A stretch of 64,000 nt of DNA from Hydractinia symbiolongicarpus (taxonomy: Eukaryota; Cnidaria; Hydrozoa; Anthoathecata; Hydractiniidae): the NCBI RefSeq assembly GCF_029227915.1, contig NC_079876.1, forward strand, positions 8,372,001 through 8,436,000, read 5' to 3'. Position 1 is the stretch's first letter. The number at the start of each line of letters is the position of its first letter. The notes under the pieces are model-generated. The model did no database searches and was not told the DNA's origin. It was given only the letters and a program-made list of their open reading frames with translations. The translations under genes and the position numbers were made by a program. This document shows, one piece after another, positions 25,838 through 37,674 of the stretch.

Positions 25838-28430
25838 TCGTTCTGGAAATGAGTTTACTCACAGGGTACTTTCTTTGTATACATTCGACTATACGGGCGA
25901 AGCCCGGGATTTACGGGAAATCGCGGGTTTTGATTTGCCGGCGATTAAACCTCTTTCATTAAGCGTCTCATCAAAAATGAAAACATTTTTGAAAACTACA
26001 AGTCTCATGCGTTTTAGTGGTGAAAAAAAAATTTAAAAAATCGTTCGGGAAATGAGTTTACTCCCTGGGTACTTTCTTTGTATACATTCGACTATACGGG
26101 CCAAGCCCGGGATTTACGGGAAATCGCGGGATTTCGTTTGCCGGCGATTAAACCTCTTTTATTAAGCGTCTCATCAAAAATGAAAACATTTTTGAAAACT
26201 GCAAGTCTCATGCGTTTTAGTGGTGAAAAGATAATTGAAAAAATCGTTTCGGAAATGAGTTTACTCACAAGGTACTTTCTTTGTATACATTCGACTATAC
26301 GGGCCAAGCCCGGGATTTACGGGAAATCGCGGGTTTTCGTTTGCCGGCGAGTTAACAACTTTCATTAAGCGTCTCATCAAAAATGAAAACATTTCTGAAA
26401 ACTACAAGTCTCATGCGTTTTAGTGGTGAAAATTAATTTAAAAAATCGTTCGGGACATGAGTTTACTCCCTGGGTACTTTCTATGAATACTTTTGACTAT
26501 ACGGGCCGAGTCCAGGATTTACGGGAAGTCGCGGGTTTTCGTTTGCCGGCAATTAAACTTCTTTTATTCAGCGTCTCACCAAAAATGAAAATATTTTTAA
26601 AGACTACAAGTCTCATGGGCTTTAGTGGTGAAATAATAATTTAAAAAATCGTTCGGAAAATGAGTTTACACCCCGGGTACTTTCTTTGTATACTTTTGAC
26701 TATACGGGCCGAGTCCGGAATTTACGGGAAATCGCAGGTTTTCGTTTGCTGGCGATTAAACTTCTTTTATTCAGCGTCTCATCAAAAATGAAAACTTTTT
26801 TGAAAACTACAAGTCTCATGCGTTTTAGTGGTGAAAAAATAATTTAAAAAATCGTTCGAGAAATGAGTTTACTCCCTGGGTACTTTCTTTGTATACTTTT
26901 GACTATACGGGCTGAGTCCGGGATTTACGGGAAGTCGCGGGTTTTCGTTTGCCGGCGATTAACCTTCTTTTATTCAGCGTCTCATCAAAAATGAAAATAT
27001 TTTTAAATACCACATGTCTCATGGGCTTTAGTGGTGAAATAATAATTTAAAAAATAGTTCGGGAAATGAGTTTACTCCCTGGGTACTTTCTTTGTATACT
27101 TTTGACTATACGGGCCAAGCCCGGGATTTACGGGAAATCTCGGGTTTTCGTTTGCAGGCGATTGAACCTCTTTCATTAAGCGTCTCATCAAAAATGAAAA
27201 CATTTTTGAAAACTACAAGTCTCATGCGTTTTAGTGTTGAAAAAATAAATTAAAAAATCGTTCTGGAAATGAGTTTACTCACAGGGTACTTTCTTTGTAT
27301 ACATTCGACTATACGGGCCAAGCCCGGGATTTACGGGAAATCGCGGGTTTTGATTTGCCGGCGATTAAACCTCTTTCATTAAGCGTCTCATCAAAAATGA
27401 AAACATTTTTGAAAACTACAAGTCTCATGCGTTTTAGTGGTGAAAAAAAAATTTAAAAAATCGTTCGGGAAATGAGTTTACTCACTGGGTACTTTCTTTG
27501 TATACATTCGACTATACGGGCCAAGCCCGGGATTTACGGGAAATCGCGGGATTTCGTTTGCCGGCGATTAAACCTCTTTTATTAAGCGTCTCATCAAAAA
27601 TGAAAACATTTTTGAAAACTGCAAGTCTCATGCGTTTTAGTGGTGAAAAGATAATTGAAAAAATCGTTTCGGAAATGAGTTTACTCACAAGGTACTTTCT
27701 TTGTATACATTCGACTATACGGGCCAAGCCCGGGATTTACGGGAAATCGCGGGTTTTCGTTTGCCGGCGAGTTAACAACTTTCATTAAGCGTCTCATCAA
27801 AAATGAAAACATTTCTGAAAACTACAAGTCTCATGCGTTTTAGTGGTGAAAATTAATTTAAAAAATCGTTCGGGACATGAGTTTACTCCCTGGGTACTTT
27901 CTATGAATACTTTTGACTATACGGGCCAAGTCCAGGATTTACGGGAAGTCGCGGGTTTTCGTTTGCCGGCAATTAAACTTCTTTTATTCAGCGTCTCATC
28001 AAAAATGAAAACATTTTTAAAGACTACAAGTCTCATGGGCTTTAGTGGTGAAATAATAATTTAAAAAATCGTTCGGAAAATGAGTTTACACCCCGGGTAC
28101 TTTCTTTGTATACTTTTGACTATACGGGCCGAGTCCGGAATTTACGGGAAATCGCAGGTTTTCGTTTGCCGGCGATTAAACTTCTTTTATTCAGCGTCTC
28201 ATCAAAAATGAAAACATTTTTGAAAACTACAAGTCTCATGCGTTTTAGTGGTGAAAAAATAATTTAAAAAATCGTTCGGGAAATGAGTTTACTCCCTGGG
28301 TACTTTCTTTGTATACTTTTGACTATACGGGCTGAGTCCGGGATTTACGGGAAGTCGCGGGTTTTCGTTTGCCGGCGATTAAACTTCTTTTATTCAGCGT
28401 CTCATCAAAAATGAAAATATTTTTAAATAC
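25838..28430 (+). repeat. 1420-bp seven-monomer tandem duplication
   Basis: Units start at 25838 and 27258. Matching extends back to about 25680 and forward to about 28430. Shared rare markers are AAAAAAAAATTTAAAAAATC, GGGATTTCGTTTGCC, GGCGAGTTAACAAC, CGGGACATGAG with TTTCTATGAATAC, and CTACATGTCT. It is nested in the second copy of the 20-monomer block, so it arose after or during that duplication. Confidence 0.86.
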
Positions 28431-30094
28431 TACATGTCTTATGCGTTTTAGTGGTGAAAAAATAATTTAAAAAATCGTTCTGGAAATGAGTTTACTCACT
28501 GGGTACTATCTTTCTATACTTTTGACTATACGGGCCAAGCCCAGGAATTACGGGAAATCTCGGGTTTTCGTTTGCCGGCGATTAAACCTCTTTCATTAAG
28601 CGTCTCATCAAAAATGAAAACATTTTTGAAAACTACAAGTCTCATGCGTTTTAGTGTTGAAATAATAAATTAAAAAATCGTTCTGGAAATGAGTTTACTC
28701 ACAGGGTACTTTCTTTGTATACATTCGACTATACGGGCCAAGCCCGGGATTTACGGGAAATCGCGGGTTTTCGTTTGCCGGCGATTAAACAACTTTCATT
28801 GAGCGGCTCATCAAAAATGAAAACATTTCTGAAAACTACAAGTCTCATGCGTTTTAGTGGTGAAAATTAATTTAAAATATCGTTTGGGAAATGAGTTTAC
28901 TCCCTGGGTACTTTCTTTGTATACTTTTGACTATACGGGCCGAGTCCGGGATTTACGGGAAGACGCGGGTTTTCGTTTGCCGGCAATTAAACTTCTTTTA
29001 TTCAGCGTCTCATCAAAAATGAAAACATTTTTAAAAACTACAAGTCTCATGCGTTTTAGTGGTGAAAATTAATTTAAAATATCGTTTGGGAAATGAGTTT
29101 ACTCCCTGGGTACTTTCTTTGTATACTTTTGACTATACGGGCCGAGTCCGGGATTTACGGGAAGACGCGGGTTTTCGTTTGCCGGCAATTAAACTTCTTT
29201 TATTCAGCGTCTCATCAAAAATGAAAACATTTTTAAAAACTACAAGTCTCATGCGTTTTAGTGGTGAAAAAAAATTTAAAAAATCGTTCGGGAAATGAGT
29301 TTACTACCTGGGTACTTTCTTTGTATACTTTTGACTATACGGGCCGAGTCCGGGATTTACGGGAAGTCGCGGGTTTTCGTTTGCAGGCGATTAAACTTCT
29401 TTTATTCCGCGTCTCATCAAAAATGAAAATATTTTTAAATACTACAAGTCTCATGGGCTTTAGTGGTGAAATAATAATTTAAAAAATCGTTCGGGAAATG
29501 AGTTTACACCCTGGGTACTTTCTTTGTATACTTTTGACTATACGGGCCGAGTCCGGGATTTACGAGAAATCGCAGGTTTTCGTTTGCCGGCGATTAAACT
29601 TCTTTTATTCAGCGTCTCATCAAAAATGAAAACATTTTTGAAAACTACAAGTCTCATGCGATTTAGTGGTGAAAAAATAATTTAAAAAATCGTTCGGGAA
29701 ATGAGTTTACTCCCTGGGTACTATCTTTGTATACTTCTGACTATACGGGCCAAGCCCGGGATTTACGGGAAATCTCGGGTTTTCGTTTGCCGGCGATTAA
29801 ACAACTTTCATTAAGCGTCTCATCAAAAATAAAAACATTTTTAAAAACTACAAGTCTTATGCGTTTTAGTGGTGAAAAAATAATTTAAAAAATCGTTCTG
29901 GAAATTAGTTTACTCCCTGGGTACTATCTTTGTATACTTTTGACTATACGGGCCAAGCCCAGGATTTACGGGAAATCTCGGGTTTTCGTTTGCCGGCGAT
30001 TAAACCTCTTTCATTAAGCGTCTCATCAAAAATGAAAACATTTCTGAAAACTACAAGTCTCATGCGTTTTAGTGGTGAAAATTAATTTAAAATA
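28431..30094 (+). repeat. Mixed monomers entering the GAAGACGC subfamily region
   Basis: Includes two tandem 202-bp monomers, 28880-29081 and 29082-29283, that appear identical until the final A/T boundary block. Both carry GAAGACGCGGG and TTGCCGGCAATTAAAC. TACTATCTTTG and GATTTACGAGAAATCGC variants are also present. This is where the GAAGACGC class, seen once before near 17880, becomes frequent. Confidence 0.8.
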
Positions 30095-31308
30095 TCGTTT
30101 GGGAAATGAGTTTACTCCCTGGGTACTTTCTTTGTATACTTTTGACTATACGGGCCGAGTCCGGGATTTACGGGAAGACGCGGGTTTTCGTTTGCCGGCA
30201 ATTAAACATCTTTTATTCAGCGTCTCATCAAAAATGAAAACATTTTTAAAAACTACAAGTCTCATGCGTTTTAGTGGTGAAAAAAAATTTAAAAAATCGT
30301 TCGGGAAATGAGTTTACTCCCTGGGTACTTTCTTTGTATACTTTTGACTATACGGGCCGAGTCCGAGATTTACGGGAAGGCGCGGGTTTTCGTTTGCCGG
30401 CGATTAAACTTCTTTTATTCAGCGTCTCATCAAAAATGAAAATATTTTTAAATACTACAAGTCTCATTGGCTTTAGTGGTGAAATAATAATTTAAAAAAT
30501 CCTTCGGGAAATGAGTTTACACCCTGGGTACTATCTTTGTATACTTTTGACTATACGGGCCAAGCCCAGGATTTACGGGAAATCTCGGGTTTTCGTTTGC
30601 CGGCGATTAAACCTCTTTCATTAAGCGTCTCATCAAAAATGAAAACATTTCTGAAAACTACAAGTCTCATGCGTTTTAGTGGTGAAAATTAATTTAAAAT
30701 ATCGTTTGGGAAATGAGTTTACTCCCTGGGTACTTTCTTTGTATACTTTTGACTATACGGGCCGAGTCCGGGATTTACGGGAAGACGCGGGTTTTCGTTT
30801 GCCGGCAATTAAACATCTTTTATTCAGCGTCTCATCAAAAATGAAAACATTTTTAAAAACTACAAGTCTCATGCGTTTTAGTGGTGAAAAAAAATTTAAA
30901 AAATCGTTCGGGAAATGAGTTTACTCCCTGGGTACTTTCTTTGTATACTTTTGACTATACGGGCCGAGTCCGAGATTTACGGGAAGGCGCGGGTTTTCGT
31001 TTGCCGGCGATTAAACTTCTTTTATTCAGCGTCTCATCAAAAATGAAAATATTTTTAAATACTACAAGTCTCATTGGCTTTAGTGGTGAAATAATAATTT
31101 AAAAAATCCTTCGGGAAATGAGTTTACACCCTGGGTACTTTCATTGTATACTTTTGACTATACGAGCCGAGTCCAGGATTTACGGGAAATCGCAGGTTTT
31201 CGTTTGCCGGCGATTAAACTTCTTTTATTCAGCGTCTCATCAAAAATGAAAACATTTTTATAAACTACAAGTCTTATGCGTTTTAGTGGTGAAAAAATAA
31301 TTTAAAAA
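30095..31308 (+). repeat. 607-bp three-monomer duplication
   Basis: The pair GAAGACGC monomer plus GAAGGCGC monomer starts at 30095 and again at 30702. The third monomer of the first unit (30500-30701) is chimeric; the third monomer of the second unit is the full CCTTCGGG / ACGAGCCGAG type. Confidence 0.84.
30500..30701 (+). repeat. Chimeric monomer at a 607-bp duplication joint
   Basis: The left end (TCCTTCGGG, TTACACCC) belongs to the type found whole at about 31107. The right end (TACTATC, CCAAGCCCAGG, AATCTCGGG, AACCTCTTTCATT) belongs to the type found just before 30095. The switch lies between 30521 and 30533, about 12 bp of identity. Confidence 0.8.
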
Positions 31309-32322
31309 ATCGTTCTGGAAATGAGTTTACTCCCTGGGTACTATCTTTGTATACTTCTGACTATACGGGCCAAGCCCGGGATTTACGGGAAATCTCGGGT
31401 TTTCGTTTGCCGGTGATTAAACAACTTTCATTAAGCGTCTCATCAAAAATGAAAACATTTTTAAAAACTACAAGTCTTATGCGTTTTAGTGGTGGAAAAA
31501 TAATTTAAAAAATCGTTCTGGAAATGAGTTTACTCCCTGGGTACTATCTTTGTATACTTCTGACTATACGGGCCAAGCCCGGGATTTACGGGAAATCTCG
31601 GGTTTTCGTTTGCCGGCGATTAAACAACTTTCATTAAGCGTCTCATCATAAATGAAAACATTTTTAAAAACTACAAGTCTTATGCGTTTTAGTGGTGAAA
31701 AAATAATTTAAAAAATCGTTCTGGAAATGAGTTTACTCCCTGGGTACTTTCTTTGTATACTTTTGACTATACGGGCCAAGCCCAGGATTTACGGGAAATC
31801 TCGGGTTTTCGTTTGCCGGCGATTAAACCTCTTTCATTAAGCGTCTCATCAAAAATGAAAACATTTCTGAAAACTACAAGTCTCATGCGTTTTAGTGGTG
31901 AAAATTAATTTAAAATATCGTTTGGGAAATGAGTTTACTCCCTGGGTACTTTCTTTGTATACTTTTGACTATACGGGCCGAGTCCGGGATTTACGGGAAG
32001 ACGCGGGTTTTCGTTTGCCGGCAATTAAACATCTTTTATTCAGCGTCTCATCAAAAATGAAAACATTTTTAAAAACTACAAGTCTCATGCGTTTTAGTGG
32101 TGAAAAAAAATTTAAAAAATCGTTCGGGAAATGAGTTTACTCCCTGGGTACTTTCTTTGTATACTTTTGACTATACGGGCCGAGTCCGAGATTTACGGGA
32201 AGGCGCGGGTTTTCGTTTGCCGGCGATTAAACTTCTTTTATTCAGCGTCTCATCAAAAATGAAAATATTTTTAAATACTACAAGTCTCATTGGCTTTAGT
32301 GGTGAAATAATAATTTAAAAAA
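31309..32322 (+). repeat. Tandem TACTATCTTTG / AACAACTTTC monomers and following pair
   Basis: Two consecutive closely similar monomers near 31310 and 31513 carry TACTATCTTTG, ACTTCTGAC, CCAAGCCCGGG, ATCTCGGG and AACAACTTTCATT. They are followed by the GAAGACGC plus GAAGGCGC pair at about 31918-32322, a third copy of the pair seen at 30095 and 30702. Confidence 0.8.
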
Positions 32323-33306
32323 TCCTTCAGGAAATGAGTTTACACCCTGGGTACTTTCTTTGTATACTTTTGACTATACGAGCCGAGTCCAGGATTTACG
32401 GGAAATCGCAGGTTTTCGTTTGCCGGCGATTAAACTTCTTTTATTCAGCGTCTCATCAAAAATGAAAATATTTTTAAATACTACACGTCTCATGGGCTTT
32501 AGTGGTGAAATAATAATTCAAAAAATCGTTCGGGAAATGAGTTTACACCCTGGGTACTTTCTTTGTATACTTTTGCCTATACAGGCCGAGTCCGGGATTT
32601 ACGGGAAATCGCAGGTTTTCGTTTGCCGGCGATTAAACTTCTTTTATTCAGCGTCTCATCAAAAATGAAAACATTTCTGAAAACTACAAGTCTCATGGGC
32701 TTTAGTGGTGAAATAATAATTTAAAAAATCGTTCGGGAAATGAGTTTACACCCTGGGTACTTTCTTTGTATACTTTTGACTATACGGGCCGAGTCTGGGA
32801 TTTACGAGAAATCGCAGGTTTTCGTTTGCCGGCGATTAAACTTCTTTTATTCAGCGTCTCATTAAAAATGAAAACATTTTTGAAAACTACAAGTCTCATG
32901 CGATTTAGTGGTGAAAAAATAATTTAAAAAATCGTTCGGGAAATGAGTTTACTTCCTAGGTACTTTCTTTGTATACTTTCGACTATGCGGGCCGAGTCCG
33001 GGGTTTACGGGAAATGGCGGGTTTTCGTTTCCCGGCGATTAAACTTCTTTTATTCAGCGTCTCATCAAAAATGAAAACATTTTTGAAAACTACAAGTCTC
33101 AAGCGTTTTAATGGTGAAAAGATAATTTAAAAAATCGTTTTGGAAATGAGTTTACTCACAGGGTACTTTCTTTGTATACATTCGACTATACGGGCCAAGC
33201 CCGGGATTTACGGGAAATCGCGGGTTTTCGTTTGCCGGCAATTAAACCACTTTTATTAAGCGTCTCATCAAAAATGAATCCCGTGGTGAAATAATAATTT
33301 AAAAAA
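32323..33306 (+). repeat. 984-bp five-monomer higher-order repeat, copy 1
   Basis: Order of monomers: TCCTTCAGG with ATACGAGCCGAGTCCAGG; one entered through ATAATTCAAAAAATCG with TTTGCCTATACAGGCC; GTCTGGGATTTACGAG; TTCCTAGGTAC with TATGCGGGCC; and the 172-bp deletion monomer. The 31-bp deletion accounts for 984 rather than 1015 bp. Confidence 0.9.
33135..33306 (+). repeat. 172-bp deletion monomer, copy 1
   Basis: After AAAAATGAA the sequence reads TCCC and then GTGGTGAAATAATAATTT. About 35 nt of the usual sequence (right hairpin arm and CAAGTCTCATGGGCTTTA) are replaced by 4 nt, a net loss of 31 bp. The TCCC has no evident source at either joint. Confidence 0.9.
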
Positions 33307-34290
33307 TCCTTCAGGAAATGAGTTTACACCCTGGGTACTTTCTTTGTATACTTTTGACTATACGAGCCGAGTCCAGGATTTACGGGAAATCGCAGGTTTT
33401 CGTTTGCCGGCGATTAAACTTCTTTTATTCAGCGTCTCATCAAAAATGAAAATATTTTTAAATACTACACGTCTCATGGGCTTTAGTGGTGAAATAATAA
33501 TTCAAAAAATCGTTCGGGAAATGAGTTTACACCCTGGGTACTTTCTTTGTATACTTTTGCCTATACAGGCCGAGTCCGGGATTTACGGGAAATCGCAGGT
33601 TTTCGTTTGCCGGCGATTAAACTTCTTTTATTCAGCGTCTCATCAAAAATGAAAACATTTCTGAAAACTACAAGTCTCATGGGCTTTAGTGGTGAAATAA
33701 TAATTTAAAAAATCGTTCGGGAAATGAGTTTACACCCTGGGTACTTTCTTTGTATACTTTTGACTATACGGGCCGAGTCTGGGATTTACGAGAAATCGCA
33801 GGTTTTCGTTTGCCGGCGATTAAACTTCTTTTATTCAGCGTCTCATTAAAAATGAAAACATTTTTGAAAACTACAAGTCTCATGCGATTTAGTGGTGAAA
33901 AAATAATTTAAAAAATCGTTCGGGAAATGAGTTTACTTCCTAGGTACTTTCTTTGCATACTTTCGACTATGCGGGCCGAGTCCGGGGTTTACGGGAAATG
34001 GCGGGTTTTCGTTTCCCGGCGATTAAACTTCTTTTATTCAGCGTCTCATCAAAAATGAAAACATTTTTGAAAACTACAAGTCTCAAGCGTTTTAATGGTG
34101 AAAAGATAATTTAAAAAATCGTTTTGGAAATGAGTTTACTCACAGGGTACTTTCTTTGTATACATTCGACTATACGGGCCAAGCCCGGGATTTACGGGAA
34201 ATCGCGGGTTTTCGTTTGCCGGCAATTAAACCACTTTTATTAAGCGTCTCATCAAAAATGAATCCCGTGGTGAAATAATAATTTAAAAAA
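33307..34290 (+). repeat. 984-bp five-monomer higher-order repeat, copy 2
   Basis: Near-exact copy of 32323-33306. One visible difference is CTTTGCATAC at about 33953 where copy 1 has CTTTGTATAC. Confidence 0.9.
34119..34290 (+). repeat. 172-bp deletion monomer, copy 2
   Basis: Same ATGAATCCCGTGGTG junction as at 33274, so it derives from the same event. It ends the second 984-bp unit. Confidence 0.9.
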
Positions 34291-34492
34291 TAGTTCGGGA
34301 AATGTGTTTACACCCTGGGTACTTTCTTTGTATACTTTTGACTATACGGGCCGAGTCCGGGATTTACGGGAAATCGCAGGTTTTCGTTACCGGCGATTAA
34401 ACTTCTTTTATTCAGCGTCTCATCAAAAATTAAAACATTTTTATAAAATACAAGTCTTATACGTTTTAGTGGTGAAATAATAATTTAAAAAA
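34291..34492 (+). repeat. 202-bp GTTACCGGCG monomer between repeat copies
   Basis: Carries ATAGTTCGGGAAATGTG, TTTTCGTTACCGGCG (one base shorter than usual) and AAAAATTAAAACATTTTTAT with TACAAGTCTTATACG. The same variant monomer follows 172-bp monomers at 35477, 37675 and 38656, and relatives occur at about 46210 and 49450. Confidence 0.85.
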
Positions 34493-35476
34493 TCCTTCAG
34501 GAAATGAGTTTACACCCTGGGTACTTTCTTTGTATACTTTTGACTATACGAGCCGAGTCCAGGATTTACGGGAAATCGCAGGTTTTCGTTTGCCGGCGAT
34601 TAAACTTCTTTTATTCAGCGTCTCATCAAAAATGAAAATATTTTTAAATACTACACGTCTCATGGGCTTTAGTGGTGAAATAATAATTCAAAAAATCGTT
34701 CGGGAAATGAGTTTACACCCTGGGTACTTTCTTTGTATACTTTTGCCTATACAGGCCGAGTCCGGGATTTACGGGAAATCGCAGGTTTTCGTTTGCCGGC
34801 GATTAAACTTCTTTTATTCAGCGTCTCATCAAAAATGAAAACATTTCTGAAAACTACAAGTCTCATGGGCTTTAGTGGTGAAATAATAATTTAAAAAATC
34901 GTTCGGGAAATGAGTTTACACCCTGGGTACTTTCTTTGTATACTTTTGACTATACGGGCCGAGTCTGGGATTTACGAGAAATCGCAGGTTTTCGTTTGCC
35001 GGCGATTAAACTTCTTTTATTCAGCGTCTCATTAAAAATGAAAACATTTTTGAAAACTACAAGTCTCATGCGATTTAGTGGTGAAAAAATAATTTAAAAA
35101 ATCGTTCGGGAAATGAGTTTACTTCCTAGGTACTTTCTTTGTATACTTTCGACTATGCGGGCCGAGTCCGGGGTTTACGGGAAATGGCGGGTTTTCGTTT
35201 CCCGGCGATTAAACTTCTTTTATTCAGCGTCTCATTAAAAATGAAAACATTTTTGAAAACTACAAGTCTCAAGCGTTTTAATGGTGAAAAGATAATTTAA
35301 AAAATCGTTTTGGAAATGAGTTTACTCACAGGGTACTTTCTTTGTATACATTCGACTATACGGGCCAAGCCCGGGATTTACGGGAAATCGCGGGTTTTCG
35401 TTTGCCGGCAATTAAACGACTTTTATTAAGCGTCTCATCAAAAATGAATCCCGTGGTGAAATAATAATTTAAAAAA
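34493..35476 (+). repeat. 984-bp five-monomer higher-order repeat, copy 3
   Basis: Same five monomers as copies 1 and 2. Private differences include CTCATTAAAAATG near 35232 and TTAAACGACTTTTATT near 35414. Confidence 0.9.
35305..35476 (+). repeat. 172-bp deletion monomer, copy 3
   Basis: Same ATGAATCCCGTGGTG junction (ATG at 35444). It ends the third 984-bp unit. Confidence 0.9.
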
Positions 35477-36690
35477 TAGTTCGGGAAATGTGTTTACACC
35501 CTGGGTACTTTCTTTGTATACTTTTGACTATACGGGCCGAGTCCGGGATTTACGGGAAATCGCAGGTTTTCGTTACCGGCGATTAAACTTCTTTTATTCA
35601 GCGTCTCATCAAAAATTAAAACATTTTTATAAAATACAAGTCTTATACGTTTTAGTGGTGAAAAAATAATTTAAAAAATCGTTCTGGAAATGAGTTTAAT
35701 CCCTGGGTACTATCTTTGTATACTTCTGACTATACGGGCCAAGCCCGGGATTTACGGGAAATCTCGGGTTTTCGTTTGCCAGCGATTAAACAACTTTCAT
35801 TAAGCGTCTCATCAAAAATGAAAACATTTTTAAAAACTACAAGTCTCATGCGTTTTAGTGGTGAAAAAAAATTTAAAAAATCGTTCGGGAAATGAGTTTA
35901 CTCCCTGGGTACTTTCTTTGTATACTTTTGACTATACGGGCCGAGTCCGAGATTTACGGGAAGGCGCGGGTTTTCGTTTGCCGGCGATTAAACTTCTTTT
36001 ATTCAGCGTCTCATCAAAAATGAAAATATTTTTAAATACTACAAGTCTCATTGGCTTTAGTGGTGAAATAATAATTTAAAAAATCCTTCAGGAAATGAGT
36101 TTACACCCTGGGTACTTTCTTTGTATACTTTTGACTATACGGGCCGAGTCCGGGATTTACGGGAAATCGCAGGTTTTCGTTACCGGCGATTAAACTTCTT
36201 TTATTCAGCGTCTCATCAAAAATTAAAACATTTTTATAAAATACAAGTCTTATACGTTTTAGTGGTGAAAAAATAATTTAAAAAATCGTTCTGGAAATGA
36301 GTTTAATCCCTGGGTACTATCTTTGTATACTTCTGACTATACGGGCCAAGCCCGGGATTTACGGGAAATCTCGGGTTTTCGTTTGCCAGCGATTAAACAA
36401 CTTTCATTAAGCGTCTCATCAAAAATGAAAACATTTTTAAAAACTACAAGTCTCATGCGTTTTAGTGGTGAAAAAAAATTTAAAAAATCGTTCGGGAAAT
36501 GAGTTTACTCCCTGGGTACTTTCTTTGTATACTTTTGACTATACGGGCCGAGTCCGAGATTTACGGGAAGGCGCGGGTTTTCGTTTGCCGGCGATTAAAC
36601 TTCTTTTATTCAGCGTCTCATCAAAAATGAAAATATTTTTAAATACTACAAGTCTCATTGGCTTTAGTGGTGAAATAATAATTTAAAAAA
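35477..36690 (+). repeat. 607-bp three-monomer duplication between 984-bp copies
   Basis: A GTTACCGGCG monomer, a GAGTTTAATCCC monomer with AACAACTTTC, and a GAAGGCGC monomer are followed by a chimeric monomer (36084-36285) and then the last two types again (607-bp offset, 35858 to 36465). Confidence 0.84.
36084..36285 (+). repeat. Chimeric monomer at a 607-bp duplication joint
   Basis: The left end has TCCTTCAGG and AAATGAG, as in the first monomer of the 984-bp repeat (whole at 36691). The right part has ACGGGCCGAG, GTTACCGGCG and ATAAAATACAAG, as in the monomer at 35477. The exchange lies between 36098 and 36142. Confidence 0.8.
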
Positions 36691-37674
36691 TCCTTCAGGA
36701 AATGAGTTTACACCCTGGGTACTTTCTTTGTATACTTTTGACTATACGAGCCGAGTCCAGGATTTACGGGAAATCGCAGGTTTTCGTTTGCCGGCGATTA
36801 AACTTCTTTTATTCAGCGTCTCATCAAAAATGAAAATATTTTTAAATACTACACGTCTCATGGGCTTTAGTGGTGAAATAATAATTCAAAAAATCGTTCG
36901 GGAAATGAGTTTACACCCTGGGTACTTTCTTTGTATACTTTTGCCTATACAGGCCGAGTCCGGGATTTACGGGAAATCTCGGGTTTTCGTTTGCCGGCGA
37001 TTAAAATTCTGTTATTCAGCGTCTCATCAAAAATGAAAACATTTCTGAAAACTACCAGTCTCATGGGCTTTAGTGGTGAAATAATAATTTAAAAAATCGT
37101 TCGGGAAATGAGTTTACACCCTGGGTACTTTCTTTGTATACTTTTGACTATACGGGCCGAGTCCGGGATTTACGAGAAATCGCAGGTTTTCGTTTGCCGG
37201 CGATTAAACTTCTTTTATTCAGCGTCTCATTAAAAATGAAAACATTTTTGAAAACTACAAGTCTCATGCGATTTAGTGGTGAAAAAATAATTTAAAAAAT
37301 CGTTCGGGAAATGAGTTTACTCCCTGGGTACTTTCTTTGTATACTTTCGACTATGCGGGCCGAGTCCGGGGTTTACGGGAAATGGCGGGTTTTCGTTTGC
37401 CGGCGATTAAACTTCTTTTATTCAGCGTCTCATCAAAAATGAAAACATTTTTGAAAACTACAAGTCTCAAGCGTTTTAATGGTGAAAAGATAATTTAAAA
37501 AATCGTTTTGGAAATGAGTTTACTCACAGGGTACTTTCTTTGTATACATTCGACTATACGGGCCAAGCCCGGGATTTACGGGAAATCGCGGGTTTTCGTT
37601 TGCCGGCAATTAAACCACTTTTATTAAGCGTCTCATCAAAAATGAATCCCGTGGTGAAATAATAATTTAAAAAA
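36691..37674 (+). repeat. 984-bp five-monomer higher-order repeat, copy 4
   Basis: Same layout and spacing as copies 1-3, with more private changes: AATCTCGGG and TTAAAATTCTGTTATT in the second monomer (about 36980-37015), ACTACCAGTC (37054), and CTCCCTGGG in the fourth monomer instead of CTTCCTAGG. This is the most diverged of the four copies by eye. Confidence 0.87.
37503..37674 (+). repeat. 172-bp deletion monomer, copy 4
   Basis: Same junction (ATG at 37642). It ends the fourth 984-bp unit. Confidence 0.9.
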
